From: an uncultured Collinsella sp. | GTDB taxonomy: Bacteria > Actinomycetota > Coriobacteriia > Coriobacteriales > Coriobacteriaceae | Direction: 5' to 3' | NCBI GenBank assembly: GCA_958403395.1 | Contig: CATXXF010000016.1 | Coordinates: 1-41,762 of the forward strand | Length of the DNA stretch: 41,762 nt | In this document: piece after piece, positions 32,508 to 41,746 of the stretch | Numbering within the stretch: position 1 is the stretch's first letter | Layout of the letters: each line of letters begins with the position of its first letter | Notes under the pieces: model-generated | What the model was told of the DNA's origin: nothing | Seen by the model: the letters and a program-made list of their open reading frames with translations, nothing else | Database searches by the model: none | Made by a program: the position numbers and the translations under genes

Positions 32508-33267
32508 CCGCACCCTTCTTATCGCTGGTAACTGGAAGATGAACAACGACGTCGCCGAGGCTGCCAAGCTCGCCGACGAGCTGGCCCAGGCTCTGCCCGA
32601 GGTTCTGGCTGGCGTCGAGGTGCTCGTCTGCCCTCCGACCATCGACATCACTACGGTCCATGACCGCATTCAGGCTGCCCCCATCGCCCTCGGTGCACAG
32701 AACGTGTACTGGGAGGCCAAGGGTGCCTTCACCGGTGAGTCCTCTTGCGACATGCTCAAGTCCGCTGGCTGCACCTACTGCATCATCGGTCACTCCGAGC
32801 GTCGCGACTACTTCCACGAGACCGACGAGGACCAGAACAAGAAGGTCAAGGCCCTCGTTGCCGCCGGTCTTGTTCCCGTCTTCTGCTGCGGCGAGTCCCT
32901 TGAGGTCCGCGAGGCCGGCACCTATGTCGAGCACGTCGTGAACCAGGTCAAGGCTGGCCTTGCTGGTCTTGAGATCACCTGCCCCAAGCAGGTCGTCGTC
33001 GCCTACGAGCCCATCTGGGCCATCGGCACCGGCAAGACCGCTACCGCCGAGGACGCTCAGGAGGTCTGCGGCGCTATCCGTGAGACCCTCAAGGAGATGT
33101 TCGGCGAGGAGCTCGCCAACGGCATCCGTGTCCTGTACGGTGGTTCCGCTAAGCCCGGCAACATTGCCGAGCTCGTCGCCAAGCCCGACGTTGACGGCGC
33201 CCTCGTGGGCGGCGCTTCGCTCAAGGCTGCCGACTTCGCCTCTATGGTCGTCAAGGCAGGCGAGTAG
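32500..33267 (+). CDS. tpiA: Triosephosphate isomerase
   Basis: TpiA interconverts dihydroxyacetone phosphate and glyceraldehyde-3-phosphate. The 255-residue product has the phosphate/substrate Lys K13 in GNWKMN, electrophile His H98 in IIGHSERR and catalytic base Glu E170 in AYEPIWAIGTGK, followed by flexible loop 6. The phosphate-binding GG motifs in YGGSAKPGN and VGGASL are intact. The ATG at 32500 lies within the end of pgk, with GGAGTGGAGG (32481-32490) upstream. gpmI starts 5 bases after its stop. Confidence 0.98.
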   Translation: MPNRTLLIAGNWKMNNDVAEAAKLADELAQALPEVLAGVEVLVCPPTIDITTVHDRIQAAPIALGAQNVYWEAKGAFTGESSCDMLKSAGCTYCIIGHSERRDYFHETDEDQNKKVKALVAAGLVPVFCCGESLEVREAGTYVEHVVNQVKAGLAGLEITCPKQVVVAYEPIWAIGTGKTATAEDAQEVCGAIRETLKEMFGEELANGIRVLYGGSAKPGNIAELVAKPDVDGALVGGASLKAADFASMVVKAGE

Positions 33268-33272
33268 GACAT

Positions 33273-34826
33273 ATGGCACAGCGTCATCTTCCTGCACTCC
33301 TGATCATCATGGACGGCTGCGGCCTTGCTCCGGCCGATGGCGAGAACGCCGTCGCCGCTGCCAAGACGCCCTTCCTCGATGGCCTGTACGAGAAGTACCC
33401 CCACACCACGCTCGGTGCTTCGGGCGAGGACGTTGGCCTTCCCGACGGCCAGATGGGCAACTCCGAGGTAGGCCACCTCAACATCGGTGCCGGCCGCATC
33501 GTGTTCCAGGAGCTTTCGCGCATCAACAATGCCATCAAGGACGGCTCCATCGCCAAGAACGAGGTTTTCGTCAAGGCTATGGACGATGTCAAGGCTGAGG
33601 GAAAGACCCTTCACCTCATGGGCCTTATGAGCCCTGGCGGCGTTCACTCCCACATGAACCACGTCGAGGCCCTGGTCAAGATGGCTGCCCAGCATGGCGT
33701 CAAGACCGTTCGCGTCCACGCCTTCATGGATGGCCGCGATGTTGACCCGCAGTCCGGTGCCGGCTACATGAGCGAGTTCTGCGCCTTCCTGGCTAAGATT
33801 TCCGAGGAGACCGGTTGCGACGCTCGCGTCGCCACCGTTTCTGGCCGCTATTGGGCCATGGACCGCGACAACCGTTGGGAGCGCATCCAGCGTGCCTACG
33901 ACGTCATGGTCAATGCGTCCGATGCCGATGTCGACCCCGTTGCCGGCATCAAGGCCTACTACGAGAAGGACCCGCGCGGCGACGAGTTCGTTGAGCCCTT
34001 CGCTGCCCACAACGAGGGCATCCACGAGGGCGACGCGGCCATCTTCTTCAACTTCCGTCCCGACCGCGCCCGTCAGATGACCCGCGTGTTCACGGACAAG
34101 GAGTTCGACGGCTTTGAGCGCAAGCAGATCAAGCTTTCGCACTTTGTGACGATGACCGAGTACGATCCGACGTTTGATGTCGAGGTCGCCTTCCCCAAGA
34201 CGTTCCCCGAGAACGTCCTGGCCGACGTTATCGCCGCCAATGGCCTGAAGCAGCTGCACACCGCCGAGACCGAGAAGTACGCCCACGTGACGTTCTTCCT
34301 CAACGGCGGCATCGAGGAGCCCAAGGAGGGCGAGGAGCGCGTGCTCGTCGCTTCCCCCAAGGTCGCTACCTACGATCTGCAGCCTGAGATGAGCGCTCCC
34401 GAGGTTACCGAGAAGCTCGTCGCTGCCATCAACGAGGATCGCGCTGATTTCTACATCGTGAACTTCGCAAACTGCGACATGGTTGGTCACACCGGTGTCT
34501 TCGACGCCGCCGTTAAGGCCGTCGAGGCTGTTGACGATGCCCTGTCCAAGGTTGTCCCGGCGATTCTCGCCAAGGGCGGCTTTGCGCTGATTACCGCCGA
34601 CCACGGCAACGCTGATCACATGTTTGACGTTGCTTCCGACGGTTCTAAGCATCCGTTTACGGCTCACACCACCAACCGTGTGCCGTTCATCATCGTTGAT
34701 GAGAAGGCACAGCTCACCGGTATCGAGGACGGTCGTCTTTCCGATATCGCTCCGACCATGCTCACCATGGCTGGTATTGAGCCTTCCGCCGAGATGACGG
34801 GTCGCGTGCTCGCCACCGAGGCCTAA
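33273..34826 (+). CDS. gpmI: 2,3-bisphosphoglycerate-independent phosphoglycerate mutase
   Basis: GpmI interconverts 3- and 2-phosphoglycerate through a phosphoserine intermediate and two metal ions (usually Mn). The 517-residue protein has the alkaline-phosphatase fold: MDGCG (about 13-17) with a metal-binding Asp, the nucleophile S64 in GQMGNSEVGH, DGRDVDP, NFRPDR and the C-terminal TADHGNADHM metal site. The usual DGFG/DGWG near the N-terminus reads DGCG here. The ATG lies 6 bases after the tpiA stop. Use of iPGM in place of the cofactor-dependent form is common in Gram-positive anaerobes. Confidence 0.97.
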   Translation: MAQRHLPALLIIMDGCGLAPADGENAVAAAKTPFLDGLYEKYPHTTLGASGEDVGLPDGQMGNSEVGHLNIGAGRIVFQELSRINNAIKDGSIAKNEVFVKAMDDVKAEGKTLHLMGLMSPGGVHSHMNHVEALVKMAAQHGVKTVRVHAFMDGRDVDPQSGAGYMSEFCAFLAKISEETGCDARVATVSGRYWAMDRDNRWERIQRAYDVMVNASDADVDPVAGIKAYYEKDPRGDEFVEPFAAHNEGIHEGDAAIFFNFRPDRARQMTRVFTDKEFDGFERKQIKLSHFVTMTEYDPTFDVEVAFPKTFPENVLADVIAANGLKQLHTAETEKYAHVTFFLNGGIEEPKEGEERVLVASPKVATYDLQPEMSAPEVTEKLVAAINEDRADFYIVNFANCDMVGHTGVFDAAVKAVEAVDDALSKVVPAILAKGGFALITADHGNADHMFDVASDGSKHPFTAHTTNRVPFIIVDEKAQLTGIEDGRLSDIAPTMLTMAGIEPSAEMTGRVLATEA

Positions 34827-34851
34827 GAGAAAACTCCAAGCGTTTTCTTGC

Positions 34852-34884
34852 AGGGGGTTGTCCATATTCGGGCAACCCCTTTTT
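34852..34884 (+). terminator. Rho-independent terminator after gpmI
   Basis: A stem of about 9 bp (34852-34860 with 34873-34881), with further pairs towards the loop, is followed by TTTTT (34880-34884). It ends the pgk-tpiA-gpmI transcript before secG. Confidence 0.88.
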
Positions 34885-34988
34885 GGTATTTCTGCCATAT
34901 CTGCCCCGTCTCCGAGTGGCAGGTAGGGGAGAGCGGGGGATTGTGGTACAGTACTGGAGTTTGAATTGTTCTATTAAGGAGCTTATCT

Positions 34989-35243
34989 ATGGGTCCGTTC
35001 CAGATTCTTCTGTTTGTCGTTTGGGCTGTTTCTGCCGTGGCGCTGACGATTCTCGTCCTGATGCATTCCGGTAAGGGTACCGGCGTTTCGGATATGATCG
35101 CTAGCTCGCTGTATAACTCCAGCTCTGCCACAGGTGTTATGGAGCAGAACCTCGACCGCCTGACCGTCATCATGGCTGTCGTGTTTGCCGTGTGCGTCGT
35201 GCTGTGCATGTTCTTCTTCCCGCAGGGCATCGTGGGCTACTAA
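34989..35243 (+). CDS. secG: Protein-export membrane protein SecG
   Basis: SecG is the small accessory subunit of the SecYEG translocon. The 84-residue product has two hydrophobic segments (about 4-26 and 55-77). A polar loop between them contains the family hallmark LMHSGKGTGVSDM (about 25-37). The ATG at 34989 follows AAGGAG (34976-34981). SecG after the gap-pgk-tpiA block is a conserved actinobacterial arrangement. Terminators on both sides show that it is transcribed alone, although no convincing promoter is visible in the short gap. Confidence 0.95.
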   Translation: MGPFQILLFVVWAVSAVALTILVLMHSGKGTGVSDMIASSLYNSSSATGVMEQNLDRLTVIMAVVFAVCVVLCMFFFPQGIVGY

Positions 35244-35266
35244 TCACGAGCCGCATAAGTACTTGT

Positions 35267-35297
35267 AAAGGGTTCCGCAAGTGCGGGACCCTTTTTT
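35267..35297 (+). terminator. Rho-independent terminator after secG
   Basis: A 9-bp stem (35270-35278 with 35283-35291, one G-U pair) closes an AAGT loop and is followed by six T residues (35292-35297), 24 bases after the secG stop. Confidence 0.93.
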
Positions 35298-35539
35298 GTT
35301 TACATATTCGTAACAGAGTCAAAAATATCACCACATACTGCGCCCAACTAAAGAAATTCTTGACCGTTAACCGGAATTAGCCCCAAATCGTGCATAAAAT
35401 GCGCTACTGTATTGCAAAACGTTGGCCTGTTGTGCATAACCAGCCATAGCAGCGGGCAGCGTTTTGATGGTTCGGATCGGATTGTCTCGACATGTGTCCG
35501 ACTGAACATTTCTTTGTCCTATCTCATAAGGAGGATGGC
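35298..35539 (+). other. Regulatory gap before the second binding-protein gene
   Basis: No ORF is supported in this 242-base stretch. A TTGACC (35360-35365) could be a -35 box but has no good partner at normal spacing. An inverted repeat CAAAACG (35415-35421) and CGTTTTG (35460-35466) encloses smaller complementary segments and may be an operator or leader RNA structure. Confidence 0.5.
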
Positions 35540-37216
35540 ATGGCTGATTCTATGTTCCACCAGCCCGTTATGGGTCGTCGCGCCTTTGTTGGCGGCACCC
35601 TTGCTGCGAGCTCCATGGCTTTTCTTGCCGCATGTGGCAAGAAGGGCGGCGACGCTTCCGGTTCTGAGTCCGGTTCGACGCTGAACTTCTACATCAACAA
35701 CCCGGTCTGCATCGACCCCTACAACGTCCAGGAGGACCAGGGTACTCAGGTCGAGTATCAGCTCTTTGACGCTCTGACCTCTTACGACGCCGAGAAGGGC
35801 GAGATCGTTCCGCTGGCTTGCGAGTCCTTTGAGTCCAACGACGACGCCACCGAGTTTACCTTCAAGATCAAGAAGGCCAAGTTCCACAACGGTGACGACG
35901 TTACCTCTAAGTCCTTCAAGCTCGGTTGGGAGCGTCTGGTCAACACCAAGTCGGCCATCGCTACCGAGTATGGCCCTTCCGAGGTCTCCTATCACCTTTC
36001 CATGGTCGAGGGCTATGACGATCTGCTTGCCGGTAACGCCACCGAGCTCAGCGGTGTTACGTGCCCTGACGATGAGACCCTCGTCGTCAAGCTGTCTTCC
36101 GCTTACGCCGACTTCCCCTTCGTCGCCTCTCACCCGGCTCTGGCCCCGGTTCCCGAGTGTGCCGAGTCCGATGTCAAGAGCTTCTACCTTGCCCCGGTCG
36201 GTAACGGCCCGTTCATGATGGACGGCAAGTGGGAGGATGGCCAGGAGATCAACGTCAAGAAGTTCGACGATTACTATGGCGACAAGGCCAAGATCGATGG
36301 CATCCACTTCCAGGTCATCAAGGACATGGAGACCGCTTACAAGGAGTTCCAGGCCGGTAACCTCGATGTCTGCGACGTTCCCGTCGCTCAGATCGATGCC
36401 GCCAAGAAGGATCGCGGCGTGTCCAAGGACGGCTACACCATGGGTGACGGCGAGCGCATGCTGCTCGGCGCCGAGCCTTCCACGTACTATCTGACCTGCA
36501 ACACCACGGCCGAGCCGTTCAACAACGCCGACCTGCGTAGGGGCATCTCCCTGGCCATTAACCGTGAGGCCATCTGCAAGACCATCTTCAAGGGTACCCG
36601 TACCCCTGCCGACGGCATTGTTCCTCCGGGCATCGATGGCTACAAGGAGGGCGCATGGGAGTTCTGCGCCTACGATGTCGACAAGGCTAACGAGTACCTC
36701 GACAAGGTTGCTCCCGCTGGCGCTAACGGCGATCGTGGCATTAGCGTGACCCTGTCCTACAACCAGGACGGCGGTCACAAGGAGATCATGGAGTCCATCA
36801 TCGGTGACCTCGCCAAGGTTGGCGTTACCGCTGTCTCCGATACCCCTGAGTGGTCTGCCCTGCTCGAGCAGTATCAGAACTTTAACTATCAGTTCGGTCG
36901 TCTGGGTTGGATTGCCGACTACCCGATCATGGACAACTTCCTGTATCCGCTGTTCCACTCCGACTCCCTCGGTGGCGACAACCGCTCCGGTTACAACAAC
37001 CCCGAGTTCGACGCCAAGGTCGACGAGGCTCGTACTATTGTTGACGACGAGGAGCGCGTCGCTAAGATGCAGGAGGCCGACGCAATGGTCGCTGCCGACT
37101 GCCCGGTCATCCCGATTATGTTCTACACGCACACCATCGCCGGCTCCGATCGCATTAAGCACCTCTATGTCGATCCGCAGAAGCACGCCGATCTGGGTAC
37201 CGCTGAGCTCGCCTAA
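35540..37216 (+). CDS. oppA: Oligopeptide ABC transporter solute-binding lipoprotein (OppA type)
   Basis: This 558-residue SBP family 5 protein starts with a twin-arginine motif MGRRAFVGG (11-19), a hydrophobic segment and a lipobox LAAC (C32). It is therefore probably a Tat-exported, lipid-anchored binding protein. The mature part contains the OppA-like segments ALTSYDAEKGEIVPLACESFE and FTFKIKKAKFHNGDDV. Oligopeptide binding is the default reading from the complete oppBCDF set that follows. The ATG at 35540 follows AAGGAGG (35528-35534); the longer frame from 35492 is rejected. It is separated from oppB by 156 bases with an attenuator-like hairpin. Confidence 0.88.
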   Translation: MADSMFHQPVMGRRAFVGGTLAASSMAFLAACGKKGGDASGSESGSTLNFYINNPVCIDPYNVQEDQGTQVEYQLFDALTSYDAEKGEIVPLACESFESNDDATEFTFKIKKAKFHNGDDVTSKSFKLGWERLVNTKSAIATEYGPSEVSYHLSMVEGYDDLLAGNATELSGVTCPDDETLVVKLSSAYADFPFVASHPALAPVPECAESDVKSFYLAPVGNGPFMMDGKWEDGQEINVKKFDDYYGDKAKIDGIHFQVIKDMETAYKEFQAGNLDVCDVPVAQIDAAKKDRGVSKDGYTMGDGERMLLGAEPSTYYLTCNTTAEPFNNADLRRGISLAINREAICKTIFKGTRTPADGIVPPGIDGYKEGAWEFCAYDVDKANEYLDKVAPAGANGDRGISVTLSYNQDGGHKEIMESIIGDLAKVGVTAVSDTPEWSALLEQYQNFNYQFGRLGWIADYPIMDNFLYPLFHSDSLGGDNRSGYNNPEFDAKVDEARTIVDDEERVAKMQEADAMVAADCPVIPIMFYTHTIAGSDRIKHLYVDPQKHADLGTAELA

Positions 37217-37312
37217 GAGTTTGCAGCTTCCGTGAGGGTCAAGTATTTACGTAGACCTCATGGGAAACATACAGTTCTCCCTAACCTGGGGTAAACTGGC
37301 TGATGGTAATTT

Positions 37313-37342
37313 TGGGATGCCGGTCTGGCGATCGGCATCCCA
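37313..37342 (+). terminator. Intra-operon hairpin between oppA and oppB
   Basis: A perfect 10-bp stem (37313-37322 with 37333-37342) closes a 10-nt loop 97 bases after the oppA stop. It is followed only by TTTAGG. Its place after a binding-protein gene parallels the hairpin at 19250-19283 and suggests mRNA protection or partial termination. Confidence 0.65.
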
Positions 37343-37372
37343 TTTAGGTTAATCCCTAGATAGGGGAGTGGT

Positions 37373-38410
37373 ATGGGTAAGTACATCGTTAAACGTGTGC
37401 TTCAGTTCATCCCGGTGTTTTTGGGCGTTACGCTGATTCTGTTCGCCCTCCAGAATATCGTGCCGGGAGATCCGATCAAGCTGATCGGTGGAGACAAGGC
37501 TCTGTCCCCCGAGGTGGAGCTTCAGCTTCGCGTCCGCTATCACCTGGTCCAGACGGACGAGGACGGCAACGCGATCCTTGACGAGAACGGCGACCCCGTT
37601 CAAACGTCGCTCGTGGACCGTTACTTGTATTACATGAACGGCCTGCTTCATGGCGATCTGGGCAATTCGTATCAGCGCAAGCTGCCGGTTACGGAAATCT
37701 TTGCCCAGAAGTATCCGTATACGGTCAAACTTGCCGCGTGCGCCATCGTGCTCGAGGCAATTATGGGTATCGGTGCGGGTATCATTTCGGCGGTAAAGCG
37801 TTATTCCTTCTGGGATATTTTGGTAACGCTCACCACGTCGATCCTCGTTGCGGTCCCGGCCTTCTGGCTCGGTATGTTGCTGCAGCTGTTCTTTGGCGTC
37901 ATCCTCAAGGACGCCACGGGCGGTGCAATCTCCATGCCGATCTCGGGTGCCGGCGGTTCCAGCTCTCAGTATCAGGATTGGATGCACTATGTGCTTCCGA
38001 CCATTACGCTGGCTTCGGTTTCGACCGCTTATGCTGCGCGCATTATGCGCTCGCAGCTGCTTGACGTCATGAACCAGGATTACATCCGTACGGCAAAGGC
38101 CAAGGGTCTCTCCAATCGTGCGATCATCGTCAAGCATGCGCTTAAGAATGCACTCATCCCCGTCGTTACCTATATTGGTGTCGACTTTGGCGGCATGCTT
38201 TCGGGCGCCATCCTGACCGAGACGGTCTTTAACTGGCCCGGTATCGGCTATGAGGTCTATCGCGCCATTAGCATGCGTGACTGGCCCATCGTTATGGGCG
38301 GCGTTACGCTCATCGTTGTCGTCGTCATGGTGATCAACCTGCTCGTCGACATTAGCTATGCATTCCTCGACCCGCGCATCCGCCTTGGCGGTCCGTCGGA
38401 TAAGGCCTAA
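37373..38410 (+). CDS. oppB: Oligopeptide ABC transporter permease (OppB type)
   Basis: The 345-residue permease has its first membrane span at about 10-30, a large extracytoplasmic loop and five further spans. The EAA loop includes YIRTAKAKGLSNRAII (about 237-252). The N-terminal loop holds an insert rich in Asp and Gly (about 62-80) compared with the shorter loop of the sialic-acid system permease. TAGGGGAG (37361-37368) sets the ATG. It pairs with OppC to form the membrane pore. Confidence 0.93.
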   Translation: MGKYIVKRVLQFIPVFLGVTLILFALQNIVPGDPIKLIGGDKALSPEVELQLRVRYHLVQTDEDGNAILDENGDPVQTSLVDRYLYYMNGLLHGDLGNSYQRKLPVTEIFAQKYPYTVKLAACAIVLEAIMGIGAGIISAVKRYSFWDILVTLTTSILVAVPAFWLGMLLQLFFGVILKDATGGAISMPISGAGGSSSQYQDWMHYVLPTITLASVSTAYAARIMRSQLLDVMNQDYIRTAKAKGLSNRAIIVKHALKNALIPVVTYIGVDFGGMLSGAILTETVFNWPGIGYEVYRAISMRDWPIVMGGVTLIVVVVMVINLLVDISYAFLDPRIRLGGPSDKA

Positions 38411-38424
38411 GGGAGGTACGTCTC

Positions 38425-39360
38425 ATGCAGGAAACTGATTCTCAGTCTCAGGAGCAGGCTACCGCCACCAGGGCCGCATCTGCTCCCGCCAAGTCCCGCA
38501 CGCTGTGGGGCGACGCTTTTAAGCGTCTTCGTAAGAACAAGCTCGCCGTTATCGGTGTCTGCTGGATCATCATCGTCGTTGTGGTTGCCCTGACTGCAGA
38601 TCTGTGGGCTAAGCCCTGGCTCGGTTCCCCGACGGCTTCCGACTCGACCACTATGGCCGAGACGTCGCTGTTGGCTCCGTGTGCAGAGCACCCGTTTGGC
38701 ACCGACGCCCTTGGTCGCGACATTCTCGTCCGCGTTATCTACGGTGCGCGCGTTTCGCTGTCCGTCGGAATTATGGCCACCGCGATCTCCACGCTAATTG
38801 GTCTGGTCATGGGTGCTCTGGCCGGTTTCTACGGCGGCATCTGGGATACGATCATCATGCGCTGTGCGGACATCTTCCTGGCGTTCCCGTACGTGCTGTT
38901 CGTTGTCGCCATGATCGCCGTTATCGGCCGTGGCCTTCAGAACGTCTTTATCGCCATCGGTATTCTCGGCTGGCCTTCGATTGCGCGCGTCTTCCGATCC
39001 GCGATCCTGACGGTCAAGGAAAATGACTATGTTGATGCTGCGCGCGCGATGGGTGCATCCGATGCTCGTATCGTCGTACGTCACATCTTCCCGAACTCCG
39101 TCGCCTCCATCGTGGTCTACGCGACCATGAACATTGGTGGCGCCATTCTGACCGAGTCCGCTCTGTCCTTCCTCGGCATGGGCGTTATTCCGCCTACGCC
39201 TTCGTGGGGCTCCATGATTCAGGACGGTCAGCAGTATCTTCTGACTGCTCCCTGGATGATGATCATGCCCGGTCTGGCAATTCTCTCGACGGTGCTCGCC
39301 TTCACCCTGCTGGGTGACGGTCTGCGCGACGCCCTCGACGTCAAGATGAAGGACGCATAA
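38425..39360 (+). CDS. oppC: Oligopeptide ABC transporter permease (OppC type)
   Basis: The 311-residue product starts with a polar cytoplasmic tail of about 40 residues rich in Gln, Thr and Ala, followed by a first span (about 41-60). The OppC entry motif FGTDALGRDILVRVIYGAR and the EAA loop YVDAARAMGASDARI come next, with the GAILTESALSFLGMG segment near the end. AGGGAGG (38410-38416) precedes the ATG. The oppD start lies 2 bases after its stop. Confidence 0.94.
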   Translation: MQETDSQSQEQATATRAASAPAKSRTLWGDAFKRLRKNKLAVIGVCWIIIVVVVALTADLWAKPWLGSPTASDSTTMAETSLLAPCAEHPFGTDALGRDILVRVIYGARVSLSVGIMATAISTLIGLVMGALAGFYGGIWDTIIMRCADIFLAFPYVLFVVAMIAVIGRGLQNVFIAIGILGWPSIARVFRSAILTVKENDYVDAARAMGASDARIVVRHIFPNSVASIVVYATMNIGGAILTESALSFLGMGVIPPTPSWGSMIQDGQQYLLTAPWMMIMPGLAILSTVLAFTLLGDGLRDALDVKMKDA

Positions 39361-39362
39361 GG

Positions 39363-40453
39363 ATGAAGAAGAACAAGAACTATGTGGACCTGAAGGACCA
39401 GCCTGTTCCCGAGGGCCAGCATCTGCTCGAGGTCGATGACCTTAAGATGTATTTCCACACCGAGGACGGCGTTGTTCACGCTGTCGACGGTGTCTCCTAC
39501 ACGCTCGATCGCGGCGAGACCCTGGGCGTCGTCGGTGAGTCCGGCTCCGGTAAGTCCGTGACCGCCATGACCATCATGGGTCTTATCTCGATGCCTCCGG
39601 GAAAGATCGAGGGCGGCGACGTTCGCTATCGCGGTCGTTCGATTCTCGAAATGACCGAGGAAGAGATGCAGCACATTCGCGGTAACGATATCGCGATGAT
39701 CTTCCAGGATCCTATGACCTCCTTGAACCCGGTCTATAAGATCGGCAAACAGGTGGGCGAGGGCCTTCGTCTGCACCGTGGCTACTCCAAGCAGGAGGCG
39801 CTCAAGCGTGCCACCGAGCTTTTGGACCTCGTTGGTATTCCCGAGCCCGAGAAGCGCGTCAATGAGTATCCGCACCAGTTCTCTGGCGGTATGCGTCAGC
39901 GCGTCATGATTGCCATGGCCCTTGCCTGCGATCCCGATATTCTGATTGCCGACGAGCCCACGACTGCCCTGGACGTTACCATTCAGGCTCAGATTATCGA
40001 GCTCATGCAGGAAATGCAGGAGAAGAATGGCAACGCCATCATCATGATCACCCATGACCTGGGCGTCGTCGCTGATATGGCCGACAAGATCATGGTTATG
40101 TACGCCGGCCGTCCCGTCGAGTTCGGTACTGCTGAGGAAATCTTCTACGAGAGCCGCCACCCCTACACCTGGGGCCTTATCCGCTCCATCCCGGAGCAGG
40201 CCATCGAAGAGAAGAAGCCGCTTACGCCGATTCACGGCAACCCGCCTTCGCTCATGAACCTGCCTGAGGGCTGCGTCTTCTCTCCTCGTTGCCCCTATGC
40301 GACGGACAAGTGCCGCAAACAGCGCCCCGAGCGCGTTGTCACTGAGTCTGGTCACTACTCTGCGTGCCACTACTCTGGTGACCCCGAGTTCCTCAAGAAC
40401 GCTCCTGAGACGTCCCGTACACGCAAGGATTCCAAGAAGGGAGGCGAGGCGTA

Positions 40454-40454
<1 letters not shown>
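39363..40454 (+). CDS. oppD: Oligopeptide ABC transporter ATPase (OppD type)
   Basis: The 363-residue ATPase has Walker A GESGSGKS (about 59-66), Q-loop MIFQDPMTSLNP, signature FSGGMRQR (about 174-181), Walker B ILIADEPTTALD and H-loop MITHD. The C-terminal oligopeptide-transporter domain carries four Cys in the pattern GCVFSPRC, DKC and SACHY. In related Dpp/Opp ATPases that pattern can bind a [4Fe-4S] cluster. Its TAA overlaps the oppF ATG by one base (TAATG), which suggests translational coupling. Confidence 0.95.
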
Positions 40455-41482
<1,028 letters not shown>

Positions 41483-41498
41483 TTGGTTGTTATCGTTC

Positions 41499-41626
41499 GG
41501 GCCCGCCCTGAAGTTATTTTTCAGAACGTCCTCGGACATGCAAGAAACCCCCGCTGCGCACTTCGTGCGGCGGGGGTTTCTTGCGTCCTGCGGAGTGTTC
41601 TGAAAAAGTAACTTCAGGGCGGGCCC
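41499..41626. repeat. 128-nt near-perfect palindrome after the opp operon
   Basis: The outer arms pair over 18 bp without a break (41499-41516 with 41609-41626). After a single bulged G (41608) they pair for 11 more bp (41517-41527 with 41597-41607). A looser segment with a 4-bp block (41534-41537 with 41585-41588) follows. The inner terminator-like stem pairs 41540-41554 with 41570-41584, and the tip is a small hairpin around CTTCG. The inner part probably terminates oppF transcription; the long outer arms are not needed for that. No ORF or target-site duplication is seen. Confidence 0.85.
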
Positions 41627-41691
41627 TGCGGTAACTCGGCAGGGAGAGTGCGATTTCCTGATCGCTCACTTAATTTAATAAGAAATTGAGT

Positions 41692-41720
41692 GAGGCCGGA
41701 GCTTTGGCTCCGGCCTCCTT
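41692..41720 (+). terminator. Terminator-like hairpin near the right edge
   Basis: A perfect 11-bp stem (41692-41702 with 41707-41717) closes a TTTG loop and is followed by CTTATATA. It lies downstream of the 128-nt palindrome, with no gene between. Confidence 0.65.
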
Positions 41721-41727
41721 ATATAAG

Positions 41728-41746
41728 GGCTCGGCAAAGCCGAGCC
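41728..41746. terminator. Second short hairpin at the right edge
   Basis: A perfect 8-bp stem (41728-41735 with 41739-41746) closes an AAA loop. In the minus direction it is followed by CTTATAT, so it may terminate a gene that enters from the right. The window ends before this can be checked. Confidence 0.45.

Noticed and set aside
33057..34898. A 613-codon minus-strand open frame opposite gpmI
   Set aside because: Shadow of gpmI and the end of tpiA, starting across the gpmI terminator. The Val, Leu, Gly and Asp composition is typical of the antisense of highly expressed GC-rich genes.
35360..35400. Promoter TTGACC with TAAAAT before oppA
   Set aside because: The spacing between the boxes is 29 bp, too long for a sigma-A promoter.
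41499..41626. Insertion sequence remnant or CRISPR repeat
   Set aside because: There is a single inverted pair with no transposase fragment, no direct repeats of regular spacing and no visible target duplication.
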